This document shows positions 7,532 through 16,057 of a stretch of DNA of 64,000 bases, piece after piece; positions within the stretch are counted from its first letter, which is position 1; every line of letters starts with the position of its first letter. Under the pieces are notes generated by a model. It worked only from the letters and a program-made list of their open reading frames with translations, was not told the DNA's origin and did not search any database. The position numbers and the translations under genes are program-made. Origin of the DNA: Litorilinea aerophila (GTDB lineage Bacteria > Chloroflexota > Anaerolineae > Caldilineales > Caldilineaceae); assembly GCF_006569185.2 (NCBI RefSeq), contig NZ_VIGC02000004.1, positions 1 to 64,000 of the forward strand. Direction: 5' to 3'.

Positions 7532-9340
7532 TTACCTCCTGGTCACACAGGACGCCGGCGTATCGGGCGCCGCCTGTTGTTGTTGCTGGAGGGCGATGAA
7601 CTCCTCCTGATCCTTGAGCTGCAGGTCGTAGATTGCCCGGTAGAGGCCGCGGCGGGCCAGCAGCTCCTGGTGGGTCCCCCGCTCCACAATGCGGCCATGG
7701 TTCAGAACCAGGATCTGGTCCGCGTTTTTCAGGGTCAACAGGCGCTGGGCAATGACGAAGGTGGTTCGCCCCTCCATCAGCACGGCCAGCGCCTCCTGGA
7801 TCAGGTGCTCTGTCTCGGTGTCCACGCTGCTGGTGGAATCATCCAGAATGAGGATACGGGGGTCCCGCAGGAGGGCCCGGGCGATGGCGATGCGCTGTTT
7901 CTGGCCACCGGAGAGGGTCACCCCCCGTTCTCCCACCCGGGTCTGGTACCCCTCCGGGAAGGAGACGATGAAATCGTGGGCCCGGGCAGCCTTGGCCGCG
8001 GCGATGATCTCCTCCATGGAGGCTTCGGGGCGGCCGTAGGCGATATTCTCGGCGATGGTGGTGCTGAAGAGGAAGGGCTCCTGAAGCACGATGCCGATGT
8101 GCCGGCGCAGGCTCTGGAGCTGCACCCGGCGGATGTCCACGCCATCCACCAGCACCCGCCCCGAGGTGGGGTCGTAGAAGCGGGGGATCAGGTTGGTGAT
8201 GGTGGACTTGCCAGAGCCGGTGGGGCCGATGAGGGCCACCACCTGGCCCGGTTTGGCCACGAAGTCGATGTCCTCCAGGACGCTGCGGCCGGCGCCGTAG
8301 GCGAAGCTCACGTGCTCGAAGCGGACCTCGCCCTGCACCTCCTCCAGGGGGATGGCGTCGGGCGGTTCCTCCACCTCGTTGGGCGTGTCGATGATCTCGA
8401 AGACCCGGGCGGCGCTGGCGCTGGCCGTGGCCGCCATGTTGACCAGAAAGCCGATGCGCAGCACCGGGCCGTTGAGGAGCAGCACGTAGGAGATCATGGC
8501 GAAGAGGGAGCCCACGGTCACCTCCCCGCGGATGGCCTGGGGGCCGCCAAACCAGAGGAGCAGCAGGATGGCCGAGGCCAGGATCAGGGTGAAGAGGGGC
8601 CAGAAGTTGGCCCACACCTGGATGGCCGCGTAGCGTTTCTGGAACCAGCTTTCATTTTCCCGGTCGAACTTCTCCAGCTCGTATTGCTCTCGGGCGAAGG
8701 CCTTGACCACGCCGATGCCGGTCATGCTCTCCTGCATCACCGACGAGAGGGTGCCCATCTGTTCCTGGATCACCTTGAACATGGGGCGGATGATGTTGCC
8801 GAAGCGCAGGGCCGTGGCCACCAGCAGGGCCAGGGGGCCGATCACCAGCAGGGCCAGCCGGGCATGCTCCAGGAAGAGGGCTACCACCACGCCGGCCAGC
8901 AGCAGGATGGTGGCGATGAGGTCCATCAGGCCCACGCCGGTAAAGCGCTCCGTCTCGGTGATATCGCTGGTGGCCCGGCTCATCAGGTCGCCCGTTTGAG
9001 CCCGGTCGTGGAAGGCGAAGGGGAGGTTCTGCACCCGCCAGTAGAAGTGGTTACGCAGGTCGTAGGCCACCCGGAAGGTCAGCCACTCGCCGAAGAAGCG
9101 CTGGCTGAAGGAGACCATGCCCCGCAGCACTGCGATGCCCAGGATGAGGCCGGCCGCGGTGAAGAGGGCGGAGGGTTGCCGGGTGGTCAGGCCGTTGTCG
9201 ATGGCACTTTTGATGACCTGGGGCACAATCAGATTGAGCCCCGTGGCGATGAGCATGGAGGTGTAGGCGATGAGCACCTGGCGCCAGTAGGGGCGCAAAT
9301 AACCCAGCAGCCGTCGATAGATGGCGAATCTTCCTTGCAT
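7532..9340 (-). CDS. ABC exporter half-transporter with degenerate ATP site
   Basis: This is a 602-residue ABC exporter subunit with six N-terminal transmembrane helices and a C-terminal ATPase domain: Walker A GPTGSGKST (near 370) and a canonical LSGGQKQRIA signature. Walker B reads ILILDDSTSSVD, with aspartate in place of the catalytic glutamate, and the switch residue is Gln (VIAQRLLTL) instead of His. In known heterodimeric exporters one composite site carries exactly this kind of loss, combined with a non-LSGGQ signature from the partner, as seen in the neighbour. ATG at 9340 has an AGGAGGGGG ribosome site. Transcription probably comes from the promoter at 9626-9654 through a leader with two terminators. 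Confidence 0.93.
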   Translation of the reverse strand: MQGRFAIYRRLLGYLRPYWRQVLIAYTSMLIATGLNLIVPQVIKSAIDNGLTTRQPSALFTAAGLILGIAVLRGMVSFSQRFFGEWLTFRVAYDLRNHFYWRVQNLPFAFHDRAQTGDLMSRATSDITETERFTGVGLMDLIATILLLAGVVVALFLEHARLALLVIGPLALLVATALRFGNIIRPMFKVIQEQMGTLSSVMQESMTGIGVVKAFAREQYELEKFDRENESWFQKRYAAIQVWANFWPLFTLILASAILLLLWFGGPQAIRGEVTVGSLFAMISYVLLLNGPVLRIGFLVNMAATASASAARVFEIIDTPNEVEEPPDAIPLEEVQGEVRFEHVSFAYGAGRSVLEDIDFVAKPGQVVALIGPTGSGKSTITNLIPRFYDPTSGRVLVDGVDIRRVQLQSLRRHIGIVLQEPFLFSTTIAENIAYGRPEASMEEIIAAAKAARAHDFIVSFPEGYQTRVGERGVTLSGGQKQRIAIARALLRDPRILILDDSTSSVDTETEHLIQEALAVLMEGRTTFVIAQRLLTLKNADQILVLNHGRIVERGTHQELLARRGLYRAIYDLQLKDQEEFIALQQQQQAAPDTPASCVTRR

Positions 9341-9386
9341 CGGTTCCCCCTCCTATCTTGTCATGGGTGCGTACCACGCCTGGGGC

Positions 9387-9419
9387 AAAAAGAATGCCGT
9401 GGGCATCGTTACCCACGGC
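9387..9419 (-). terminator. Leader terminator T2 of exporter operon
   Basis: On the minus strand GCCGTGGG pairs perfectly with CCCACGGC around an 8-nt loop and is followed by ATTCTTTTT. This is an intrinsic terminator 47 bp before the exporter start at 9340, so it lies inside the operon's own 5' leader. Its 5' arm (GCCGTGG) can alternatively pair with the 3' arm of terminator T1 (CCACGGC at 9456-9450). Confidence 0.75.
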
Positions 9420-9442
9420 GGGCAGCCTGGCGGGGCGGCAAT

Positions 9443-9474
9443 AAAAAAAGCCGTGGAACCCAAAGTTGTCCACG
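9443..9474 (-). terminator. Leader terminator T1 of exporter operon
   Basis: On the minus strand the stem CGTGG/CCACG (with an inner AAC/GTT helix and a 2-nt bulge) is followed by GC and a run of seven T. It is a likely intrinsic terminator about 145 nt downstream of the predicted transcription start and 24 nt upstream of T2. Tandem placement before the coding region suggests attenuation rather than ordinary termination. Partial termination of read-through from fbpC is the alternative. Confidence 0.7.
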
Positions 9475-9496
9475 CGCCGCCTCAACGCCCTATCGA

Positions 9497-9541
9497 TTAC
9501 ACCGGATTTGGCAGGATCCGACCTGTTTTTCGTCGTTTCAT
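9497..9541 (-). CDS. Possible 14-residue leader peptide
   Basis: An ATG at 9541 opens a short frame MKRRKTGRILPNPV ending in TAA at 9497-9499, 22 nt before the T1 stem. The ribosome site is weak (AGGACAGG about 10 nt upstream). The position, between promoter and terminators, fits a leader peptide for ribosome-mediated attenuation as known for bmrCD in Bacillus, but nothing beyond position and basic composition supports translation. Confidence 0.25.
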   Translation of the reverse strand: MKRRKTGRILPNPV

Positions 9542-9617
9542 ACCGGCTCAACCTGTCCTATGCAACCGCTCCCCACAGTCGATGTCGGGACTGATGCCGG
9601 TTGCAGAAATGGACATT

Positions 9618-9654
9618 CGTTAGTTAGTCTAACAAACGGCATGGCCGGTGTCAA
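9618..9654 (-). promoter_or_regulatory. Sigma-70-type promoter with overlapping palindromic operator
   Basis: On the minus strand TTGACA (9654-9649), a 17-nt spacer and TAGACT (9631-9626) form a near-consensus promoter preceded by AAATT. A 21-bp palindrome with one mismatched pair (9618-9638, core GTTAGACTAAC) covers the -10 box. The core matches the central GTTAG-N-CTAAC of DtxR/IdeR iron boxes, while the outer bases do not. A repressor bound here would block RNA polymerase. The first gene downstream is the ABC exporter at 9340; the fbp iron operon ends just upstream. The rest of the 9341-9692 gap is the leader with T1 and T2. Confidence 0.75.
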
Positions 9655-9692
9655 ATTTGCGGACGAGGCGACGAGGCGGGGGAAACCTCGCT

Positions 9693-10787
9693 TCAACGGT
9701 CCATGAGCATAGGGGCCTGCTCGGCCCTGTGCCCCTCTGGCTCCTCCCTGAGCGGAAAGTAGGCCAGGGGGTGGCCCGGCGTCAACGCCACCCGCACGGC
9801 TGTCCCCGGTGCATAGCGAATTGTGTGGGGACCTTCCCAGCGCACCAGTCGTCCCGAGGACAGGTGGACATCATAGAGGTACGAGCTGCCCCGATAGACC
9901 ATGCGCACAATCCGTCCGGGCCCGTCCGGGTCCGGGGTCAGGGTGAGATCGTCGGGCCGGGCTGCAATCTCCACCCGGGTACCCACGGGCAGGTCAACGG
10001 GCTGCGCCAGAAAGCCCAGCTCCGTCTCCAGGCCGCCCTCGCGAACCACCCCTTCCAGGAAGAAGGAGGCACCCATGAACTCGGCCACAAAGCGGGAGGC
10101 CGGCGCGGCGAAGACCGTCTCCGGCGGGCCAATTTGCTCCACCCGGCCTTCGTTCATCACCGCAATGCGGTCGCCCATGTAGAGGGCCTCGTCCTGGTGG
10201 TGGGTCACAAAGACCACCGTCACCTGGGTCTCCCGCAGGATCTGCAACACCTCGCCCCGCACCTGGTCCCGCAAGCTTTCGTCCAGCCCAGAGAAGGGCT
10301 CATCCAGCAGCAGCACCTGGGGGCGGGGCGCCAGCGCCCGGGCCAGGGCCACCCGCTGTTGCTGGCCGCCCGAGAGGGCGTGGGGCATGCGGTTCTCCAT
10401 GCCCCTCAGCCCCACCAGAGCCAGCACCTCCCGCACCCGTCGCTCCCGGTCCTCTCCCCGCTTCAAGCCATAGGCCACATTTTCCGCCACGCTCAGATGG
10501 GGAAACAGGGCGTAGTTCTGGAAGACCATCCCCACCCGCCGCTGTTCCGGCGGCACAAAAATACCCGGCCCGGCCACCACCCGATTGCCGATGAGGACGC
10601 GGCCCTGGGTGGGCCGTTCAAAGCCGGCAATCAGGCGCAGGGTGGTGGTCTTACCACAGCCGCTGGGCCCCAGAAGGGCCACAATCTCCCCCACGTGGAC
10701 CGTCAGGTTCACATCCTGAACCGCGGCCAAGGGAGGCTGGTAGCTTTTGCTCAGATTTTCACAGCGAACGGCAATATCAGTCATCAC
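9693..10787 (-). CDS. fbpC: Fe(III)-type ABC transporter ATPase
   Basis: This is the ATPase of a ferric-iron importer of the FbpABC/AfuABC kind, 364 residues. It has Walker A GPSGCGKTT near residue 40, a Q-loop (VFQNYALFPHL), signature LSGGQQQRVA, Walker B VLLLDEPFSGLD and the switch histidine in FVTHHQDEA. A C-terminal TOBE-like beta domain follows residue 240. The gene overlaps the end of the permease gene by 11 bp, so the two are translationally coupled. Polyamine or thiosulfate transporters share this ATPase type; iron is inferred from the binding protein and the fused permease. Confidence 0.88.
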   Translation of the reverse strand: MMTDIAVRCENLSKSYQPPLAAVQDVNLTVHVGEIVALLGPSGCGKTTTLRLIAGFERPTQGRVLIGNRVVAGPGIFVPPEQRRVGMVFQNYALFPHLSVAENVAYGLKRGEDRERRVREVLALVGLRGMENRMPHALSGGQQQRVALARALAPRPQVLLLDEPFSGLDESLRDQVRGEVLQILRETQVTVVFVTHHQDEALYMGDRIAVMNEGRVEQIGPPETVFAAPASRFVAEFMGASFFLEGVVREGGLETELGFLAQPVDLPVGTRVEIAARPDDLTLTPDPDGPGRIVRMVYRGSSYLYDVHLSSGRLVRWEGPHTIRYAPGTAVRVALTPGHPLAYFPLREEPEGHRAEQAPMLMDR

Positions 10788-12420
10788 GTTCTTCCCGCAA
10801 GATGTTCAGCGCCATGGGCAAAGAGGACGCCAATACAATGAACAGCGCCGGTGCGGCCGCGGCGGCAAAGAAAGCCTCCGACACCGAGGACCAGACCGCG
10901 ATGGCCAGGGTCTTGAAGCCGATGGGCGCCAGGAGCAAGGTGGCCGGCAGTTCCTTCATGGCCGTCAGAAAGACCAGGCTCATCCCGGCCAGCAGCCCCG
11001 GCCGCAGCAGCGGCAGCGTGACCGTGGCGAAGACCGAGAGGGGCCCTCGTCCCAGGCTGCGGGCCGCCTCCTCGATGCTGGGGTGGATCTGGAGCAGGGA
11101 TGCCCGCAGGGAACCCACCGCCTGGGGGATGAAGAGGATGCAGTAGGCCAGGAGCAGCATGGGCAGGGTTTGATAGAGCCAGGGGGCATGGTTGGCGCCG
11201 AAGAAGACCAGGGCCAGCGCGATGACAATGCCCGGCAGGGCAAAGGCGCTGTAGGTCAACCGCTCCAACAACTGGCTCAGCCGGCCCGGCCGCCGCACCA
11301 CCAGGATGGCCACAGGCAGGGCGGCCAGGGTTGTGACCAGCGCAGCCAGCCCAGAGGCCAGCAGCGAGTTCCACGTGGCCAGCCCCAGGTCGTTGACCGT
11401 CTCCCCGGCCAGCAGGCCCCGCACCAGCCAGTAGACCAACACCAGGGCCGGCAGTACCAGGGCGAAGAAGGTGACGCCGGCGCAGAAGAGGAAGGCCGGC
11501 CAGCGCCAGCGCCCCAGATGCACCAGGGACGGCGGCCGAGCCGTCCCGCTGACGCCCTGGTAGTAGGCCGCCCGCCGCTGGATGCGAAATTCCAGCAACA
11601 CCAGCACCAGGGTGACGGCCACCAGCAGCAGCGCCAGCAGCGCGGCCTGGGAGCGGTCGAAGGACCGGTACTGGACGTAGATTACCCGGGTGAAGGTGTC
11701 GTAGCGCATGATGGCCACCGCGCCGAAGTCCCGCAGGGCGTAGAGGGCCACCAGGAGGCTGCCCGCCCCCAACCCCGGGCGCATCAGCGGCAGGGTCACC
11801 CGCCAGAAGACCCGCCAGGCACTGTCCCCCAGGTTGCGGGCCGCCTCTTCCAGGGCAGGATCCAGGCGCAGCAGCGTGGCCCGGGCGCTCAACAGCAGAT
11901 ACGGATAGCTCAGAAATGTCAGGGTGATCAGCGCGCCGGGAAAGCCGTAAATGGGGGGCAGTCGCTGGATACCCAGGGGCCCCTCCAACAACTGCTGGAC
12001 CAACCCCCGGGGACCCAGGGCCGAGACCATCAGGTAGGCGCCCACGTAGCTGGGCATGACCAGGGGCAACGGGGTGAGGATGGACCAGAGCCGCCGCAGG
12101 GGCACGTCGGTGCGCACGGTGAGCCAGGCCAGGGGCACGGCAATCACCAGGGAGGCGCCGGTGACCGCAAGGGCCAACCCCAGGGTGCGGGCCAGGGTCA
12201 ACAGGGTACGGCCCTGCACCAGGTTCTCCCAGCCTGCCGGCCCGGCCTCCAGGCTACGAATGAGCAGGTAGGCCACCGGCAGCAAAAGGATGGCCCCCAC
12301 TACCAGGCCGGCCGCCCACAGCAGCCAGCCATACCCGTACATGGGCAGCCGCAGCTGCCAGGGGCGTTGTTTCTGGATCAATGAAACCGCAGGGCGAAAA
12401 AAGTTCAGCATCCCGGCCAT
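10777..12420 (-). CDS. fbpB: Fe(III)-type ABC transporter permease, fused
   Basis: This membrane permease of about 547 residues has two tandem binding-protein-dependent transport domains, the usual FbpB/ThiP-like architecture with about 12 helices. Each half carries an EAA loop: EEAARNLGDSAWRVFWRVTLP (first half, split here for reading) and IEEAARSLGRGPLSVFATVTLP (second half, likewise a single loop). The frame is open to a TTG at 12459; I prefer the ATG at 12420 (or 12411), although neither has a strong ribosome site. The gap to fbpA carries a 13-bp hairpin and an inverted-repeat element, which may lower permease expression relative to the binding protein. Confidence 0.87.
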   Translation of the reverse strand: MAGMLNFFRPAVSLIQKQRPWQLRLPMYGYGWLLWAAGLVVGAILLLPVAYLLIRSLEAGPAGWENLVQGRTLLTLARTLGLALAVTGASLVIAVPLAWLTVRTDVPLRRLWSILTPLPLVMPSYVGAYLMVSALGPRGLVQQLLEGPLGIQRLPPIYGFPGALITLTFLSYPYLLLSARATLLRLDPALEEAARNLGDSAWRVFWRVTLPLMRPGLGAGSLLVALYALRDFGAVAIMRYDTFTRVIYVQYRSFDRSQAALLALLLVAVTLVLVLLEFRIQRRAAYYQGVSGTARPPSLVHLGRWRWPAFLFCAGVTFFALVLPALVLVYWLVRGLLAGETVNDLGLATWNSLLASGLAALVTTLAALPVAILVVRRPGRLSQLLERLTYSAFALPGIVIALALVFFGANHAPWLYQTLPMLLLAYCILFIPQAVGSLRASLLQIHPSIEEAARSLGRGPLSVFATVTLPLLRPGLLAGMSLVFLTAMKELPATLLLAPIGFKTLAIAVWSSVSEAFFAAAAAPALFIVLASSLPMALNILREERDD

Positions 12421-12486
12421 TTCCCGGTTATTGGCCTCTCGCACGAACAGGCCAGCCAAAAGCGCAGGCCGGCCACAGACCTTTTA

Positions 12487-12571
12487 GTAAATCCCGGCAG
12501 AAATTCGCCGATGGTTTCCACCAGAGGTAGTGCCGCCGAATTTCTGCCGTGGTATTTACGCCAGACGGTAC
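12487..12571. repeat. Inverted-repeat intergenic element, short form
   Basis: Left arm 12487-12507 (GTAAATCCCGGCAGAAATTC...) and right arm 12537-12559 (CGAATTTCTGCCGTGG...) are complementary apart from a 2-nt gap and one mismatch. They flank about 30 bp containing GTTTCCACCAGAGG, and a shared tail GCCAGACGGTAC runs to 12571. A second copy with the same arms, core and tail occurs at 51989-52335, where the core is expanded by a tandem array. The element has no reading frame and resembles a small non-autonomous hairpin element. Confidence 0.8.
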
Positions 12572-12684
12572 TACACGCATTCTACCCGAAACAGGCTCCT
12601 CTCCCCACATCTTCACCTCTCCGAATGCGCATCCAAATGCGCAGCGTGCTCCGAATACGTCAAAAGCGCTCAACAAAAGCGTTC

Positions 12685-12718
12685 AACCCGGCCAGGTCGA
12701 CACGAACCTGGCCGGGTT
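12685..12718 (-). terminator. 13-bp hairpin after fbpA
   Basis: AACCCGGCCAGGT (12685-12697) pairs perfectly with 12706-12718 across an 8-nt loop, 40 bp beyond the fbpA stop. The minus-strand transcript then reads GAACGCTTTTG, a weak U-tract. It probably stabilises the fbpA message or partly terminates before the permease gene. Confidence 0.6.
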
Positions 12719-12757
12719 GGCTCGGCATGGGATGGGTACTGCTGGCGCCCGGCGCGT

Positions 12758-13831
12758 TCAGGGCAGGACGCCCACCTCCGACAGCAGGCGAGTCGTACCC
12801 TGGAGGTCGGCCAGGTCGGCCAGGTCGATGTCGATGGCGTTGAGCTCTTCCAGGGGGACCAATCCCTCCGGCGGGGGCACGTCATCGATCACCGGGTACT
12901 CGTAGGTCTGCTCGGTGAAGTACTGCTGCGCCTCGGGCGAGACCAGGAACTCGATGAACTTTTGGGCGTTCTCCGGGTTCCTGGCTGCGGCCAGCTGGCC
13001 CACGCCGGCCACCATCACCAGGGAGCCAGGACCGCCGCCGGGCAGGAAGTAGTTGCGGGCCTTGAAGTCCTCGCCCTCCTCCCGCAGGAAGCGGTAGAGG
13101 TAGTAGTGGTTGACGAAGCCCACCTCGATCTCACCGGCGCCCACCGCAGCCACGATGGGGGAGTTGCCCTCAAAGACCACAGGGTCATTGGCCAGGATTC
13201 CCTCCAGCCACTGGCGGGTCTTCTCCTCGCCCCAGGCCACCCGCATGGCAGTCACCATGGCCTGGAAGGACGCGTTGGTGGGCGCCCAGCCGATGCGCCC
13301 GGCCCACTGGGGATCGACGAAGTCCCAGATATCCGCGGGCAGGTCGGCCTCGGTGAGCATCTCGGTGTTGTAGACCACCACCCGGGCGCGGCCGGACACC
13401 CCGACCCATTTCCCTGCAGGGGAGCGGAAGCGGGGCTTGACCCGGTTCAGGATCTCTTCGGGCAGGTCGGCCAGGAGCCCGGCGTTCATCACCGCGCCCA
13501 GGCCGCCCGGATCCTGGGCGAAGAAGACGTCGGCCGGCGAGTTGGCGCCCTCTTCCAGCAAGGTAGCCGCTACCTCGGGCGTACTCCCATAGCGCACCTC
13601 CACCTGAATCCCCGTGGACTCGGCGAAACGGTCGATGATGGGCTGGACCAGGTTTTCACTGCGGCCTGAGTAGATGACCAGGGAACCAGCATCGGCAGCC
13701 GGGGCGGCCTCCCCGGGAGCGGCGGGCTGCACCGGCGCACAGGCCGCCACCATGGCAACCAACAGTAACGCGCTCAGTACCCATCCGGCCCTTCGCCGGG
13801 CTTCGGTCCCGGCCCATTTGAAAGCTTTCAA
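12758..13831 (-). CDS. fbpA: Fe(III) ABC transporter binding lipoprotein
   Basis: This is the periplasmic/extracytoplasmic iron-binding protein of the FbpABC-like importer, 357 residues, family 1 of extracellular solute-binding proteins. The N terminus has a signal with a lipobox (LLVAMVAAC), so it is membrane-anchored, followed by a Pro/Ala linker. SLVIYSGRSENLVQPIIDRF and the NHYYLYRF motif near residue 241 (adjacent tyrosines that bind ferric ion in FbpA) support the substrate. The frame is open far upstream, but the start must be the TTG at 13831: AAAAGGAGG lies 7 nt before it and the signal peptide begins there. It heads the fbpABC operon. Confidence 0.9.
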   Translation of the reverse strand: MKAFKWAGTEARRRAGWVLSALLLVAMVAACAPVQPAAPGEAAPAADAGSLVIYSGRSENLVQPIIDRFAESTGIQVEVRYGSTPEVAATLLEEGANSPADVFFAQDPGGLGAVMNAGLLADLPEEILNRVKPRFRSPAGKWVGVSGRARVVVYNTEMLTEADLPADIWDFVDPQWAGRIGWAPTNASFQAMVTAMRVAWGEEKTRQWLEGILANDPVVFEGNSPIVAAVGAGEIEVGFVNHYYLYRFLREEGEDFKARNYFLPGGGPGSLVMVAGVGQLAAARNPENAQKFIEFLVSPEAQQYFTEQTYEYPVIDDVPPPEGLVPLEELNAIDIDLADLADLQGTTRLLSEVGVLP

Positions 13832-13918
13832 CGTTTCCCTCCTTTTCAAGACATTTTCATGATGTTTGAATTCAAGGTGGTTCAACCTGAAATGGCTGTG
13901 TGGGGGCACACGGCCCCC

Positions 13919-13947
13919 ACCATAGCACATGCCCCGGGGCGATTCAA
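13919..13947 (-). promoter_or_regulatory. Predicted fbpA promoter
   Basis: On the minus strand TTGAAT (13947-13942), a 17-nt spacer and TATGGT (13924-13919) resemble a housekeeping promoter 88 bp before the fbpA start. The first transcribed bases fall in an 8-bp perfect hairpin (GTGGGGGC / GCCCCCAC, 13900-13920). No DtxR-like palindrome was found here. The remaining 13948-14110 gap shows nothing else recognisable. Confidence 0.5.
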
Positions 13948-14110
13948 GGGGAAATTGGACCCGGTTCCAGGCTTGGGGGGTGCGGCGCTTGTGAAAAACG
14001 TAGCTAAGCGGGTTTAAGCCGAGGATTAACCAGCGTTTACGGGTGGGATGAAATCGCCCGCCTCTTCCCAGGCTTGGCCCCACGCTGGCCCCTGTGATAC
14101 ACTCCAGGCC

Positions 14111-15025
<915 letters not shown>

Positions 15026-15049
15026 CCGTTATCCTGCCCATCCCAATCC

Positions 15050-15895
15050 ATGGCCATCACCATCCAAAGCCTTCAGAACAGCCGCATCAAAGAGCTGGTC
15101 AAGTTGAGCCGGCGCCGCCGTCGGGATGAGCGCCGGGTGACCCTGGTGGAAGGGGTGCGGGAAGCCAGCCGGGCCCTGGCCGCGGGCATCGTGCCCCAGG
15201 AGGCGTACATCTGCCCCGGGCTCATGGTGGACGAAGCCGCCCAGGCCCTGGGGGCTGAACTGGCCCGCCTGGAGGCTGCAGGCGCCCTGCGCCTTTTCGA
15301 AGTGACCCCGGAAGTCTTCGCCAAGATTGCCTATCGGGGCGAGAGCGGCGGCGTGGTGCTGGTCATCCCTTACCTGAGCCACACCCTGGACGAGCTGGCC
15401 CGGCGGCGGCCCACCTTCCTGGCGGTGATCGAAGGGGTGGAAAAGCCGGGCAACCTGGGGGCCATCCTGCGCACCGCGGACGCCGCGGGCGTCGACGCGG
15501 TCATCGTCTGTGCTGGCGCCACCGACATCCACAACCCCAACGTGGTGCGGGCCAGCCTGGGGACCCTCTTCACCGTGCCGGTGGTAGAGGCGTCCAGCGA
15601 GGAGACCATCGCCTGGCTGCGGCAGCAGGGGATCCGCACCCTGGCGGCCACGCCGGCGGGGGAGGTCCCGTACACCGCCGTGGACATGACCGGCCCGGTG
15701 GCCGTGGTGTTGGGCAGCGAGGCCCACGGCCTCAGCCCGACCTGGCTGGCCGCGGCCGACGCGCGGGTCTACATCCCCATGCGGGGCATGGCGGACAGCC
15801 TGAACCTGGCCATCTCCGCCGCGCTGTTGTTGTATGAGGTGGTGCGCCAGCGGGAGGGGGAAGGCGCTGGTGGCGCGCAGGTTGCCGGCGGTTGA
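15050..15895 (+). CDS. SpoU/TrmH-family RNA 2'-O-methyltransferase
   Basis: This 281-residue protein has an N-terminal RNA-binding substrate domain (SRRRRRDERRVTLVEGVREA) and a C-terminal SPOUT knot domain. Motif 1 is KPGNLGAILRTADAAGVDAV near residue 137, motif 2 is VVLGSEAHGLSP near 217, and motif 3 is IPMRGMADSLNLAISAALLL near 243; this last block gives the SAM-binding knot. It is expected to methylate the ribose of a guanosine in 23S rRNA or tRNA. The exact target cannot be read. It is probably cotranscribed with the methyltransferase gene upstream. Confidence 0.9.
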   Translation: MAITIQSLQNSRIKELVKLSRRRRRDERRVTLVEGVREASRALAAGIVPQEAYICPGLMVDEAAQALGAELARLEAAGALRLFEVTPEVFAKIAYRGESGGVVLVIPYLSHTLDELARRRPTFLAVIEGVEKPGNLGAILRTADAAGVDAVIVCAGATDIHNPNVVRASLGTLFTVPVVEASSEETIAWLRQQGIRTLAATPAGEVPYTAVDMTGPVAVVLGSEAHGLSPTWLAAADARVYIPMRGMADSLNLAISAALLLYEVVRQREGEGAGGAQVAGG

Positions 15896-15917
15896 GCCGG
15901 GCCTTGGGGATCGGCCG

Positions 15918-16034
15918 CTACTTCTTTACCAGCGGGATGGCGTTGTCCTCGACTGGAGGTTCCAGCACAGCCAGACGTTCATTGGTGATTGGGTCGTATA
16001 GCCCTACCAGGATAGAGGAGAAAGCGAGCGACAT
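15918..16034 (-). pseudogene. 38-codon C-terminal gene remnant
   Basis: A short minus-strand frame from ATG 16034 to TAG 15918 encodes LVGLYDPITNERLAVLEP and ends NAIPLVKK. It has no ribosome site and follows the stop of the large secreted-protein gene by 23 bp. The pattern (hydrophobic-GLYDP-TNERL) reads like the last strand of a larger membrane or glycosyltransferase-like protein, so it is most likely a 3' relic. A genuine micro-gene cannot be excluded. Confidence 0.4.
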
Positions 16035-16057
16035 GGGGTGAATTCATTGGACTTCAC

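Noticed and set aside
9550-9616. 22-codon frame starting at ATG 9616 as exporter leader peptide
   Set aside because: The ATG lies within 3 nt of the predicted transcription start and has no ribosome site; the frame at 9541-9497 is better placed.
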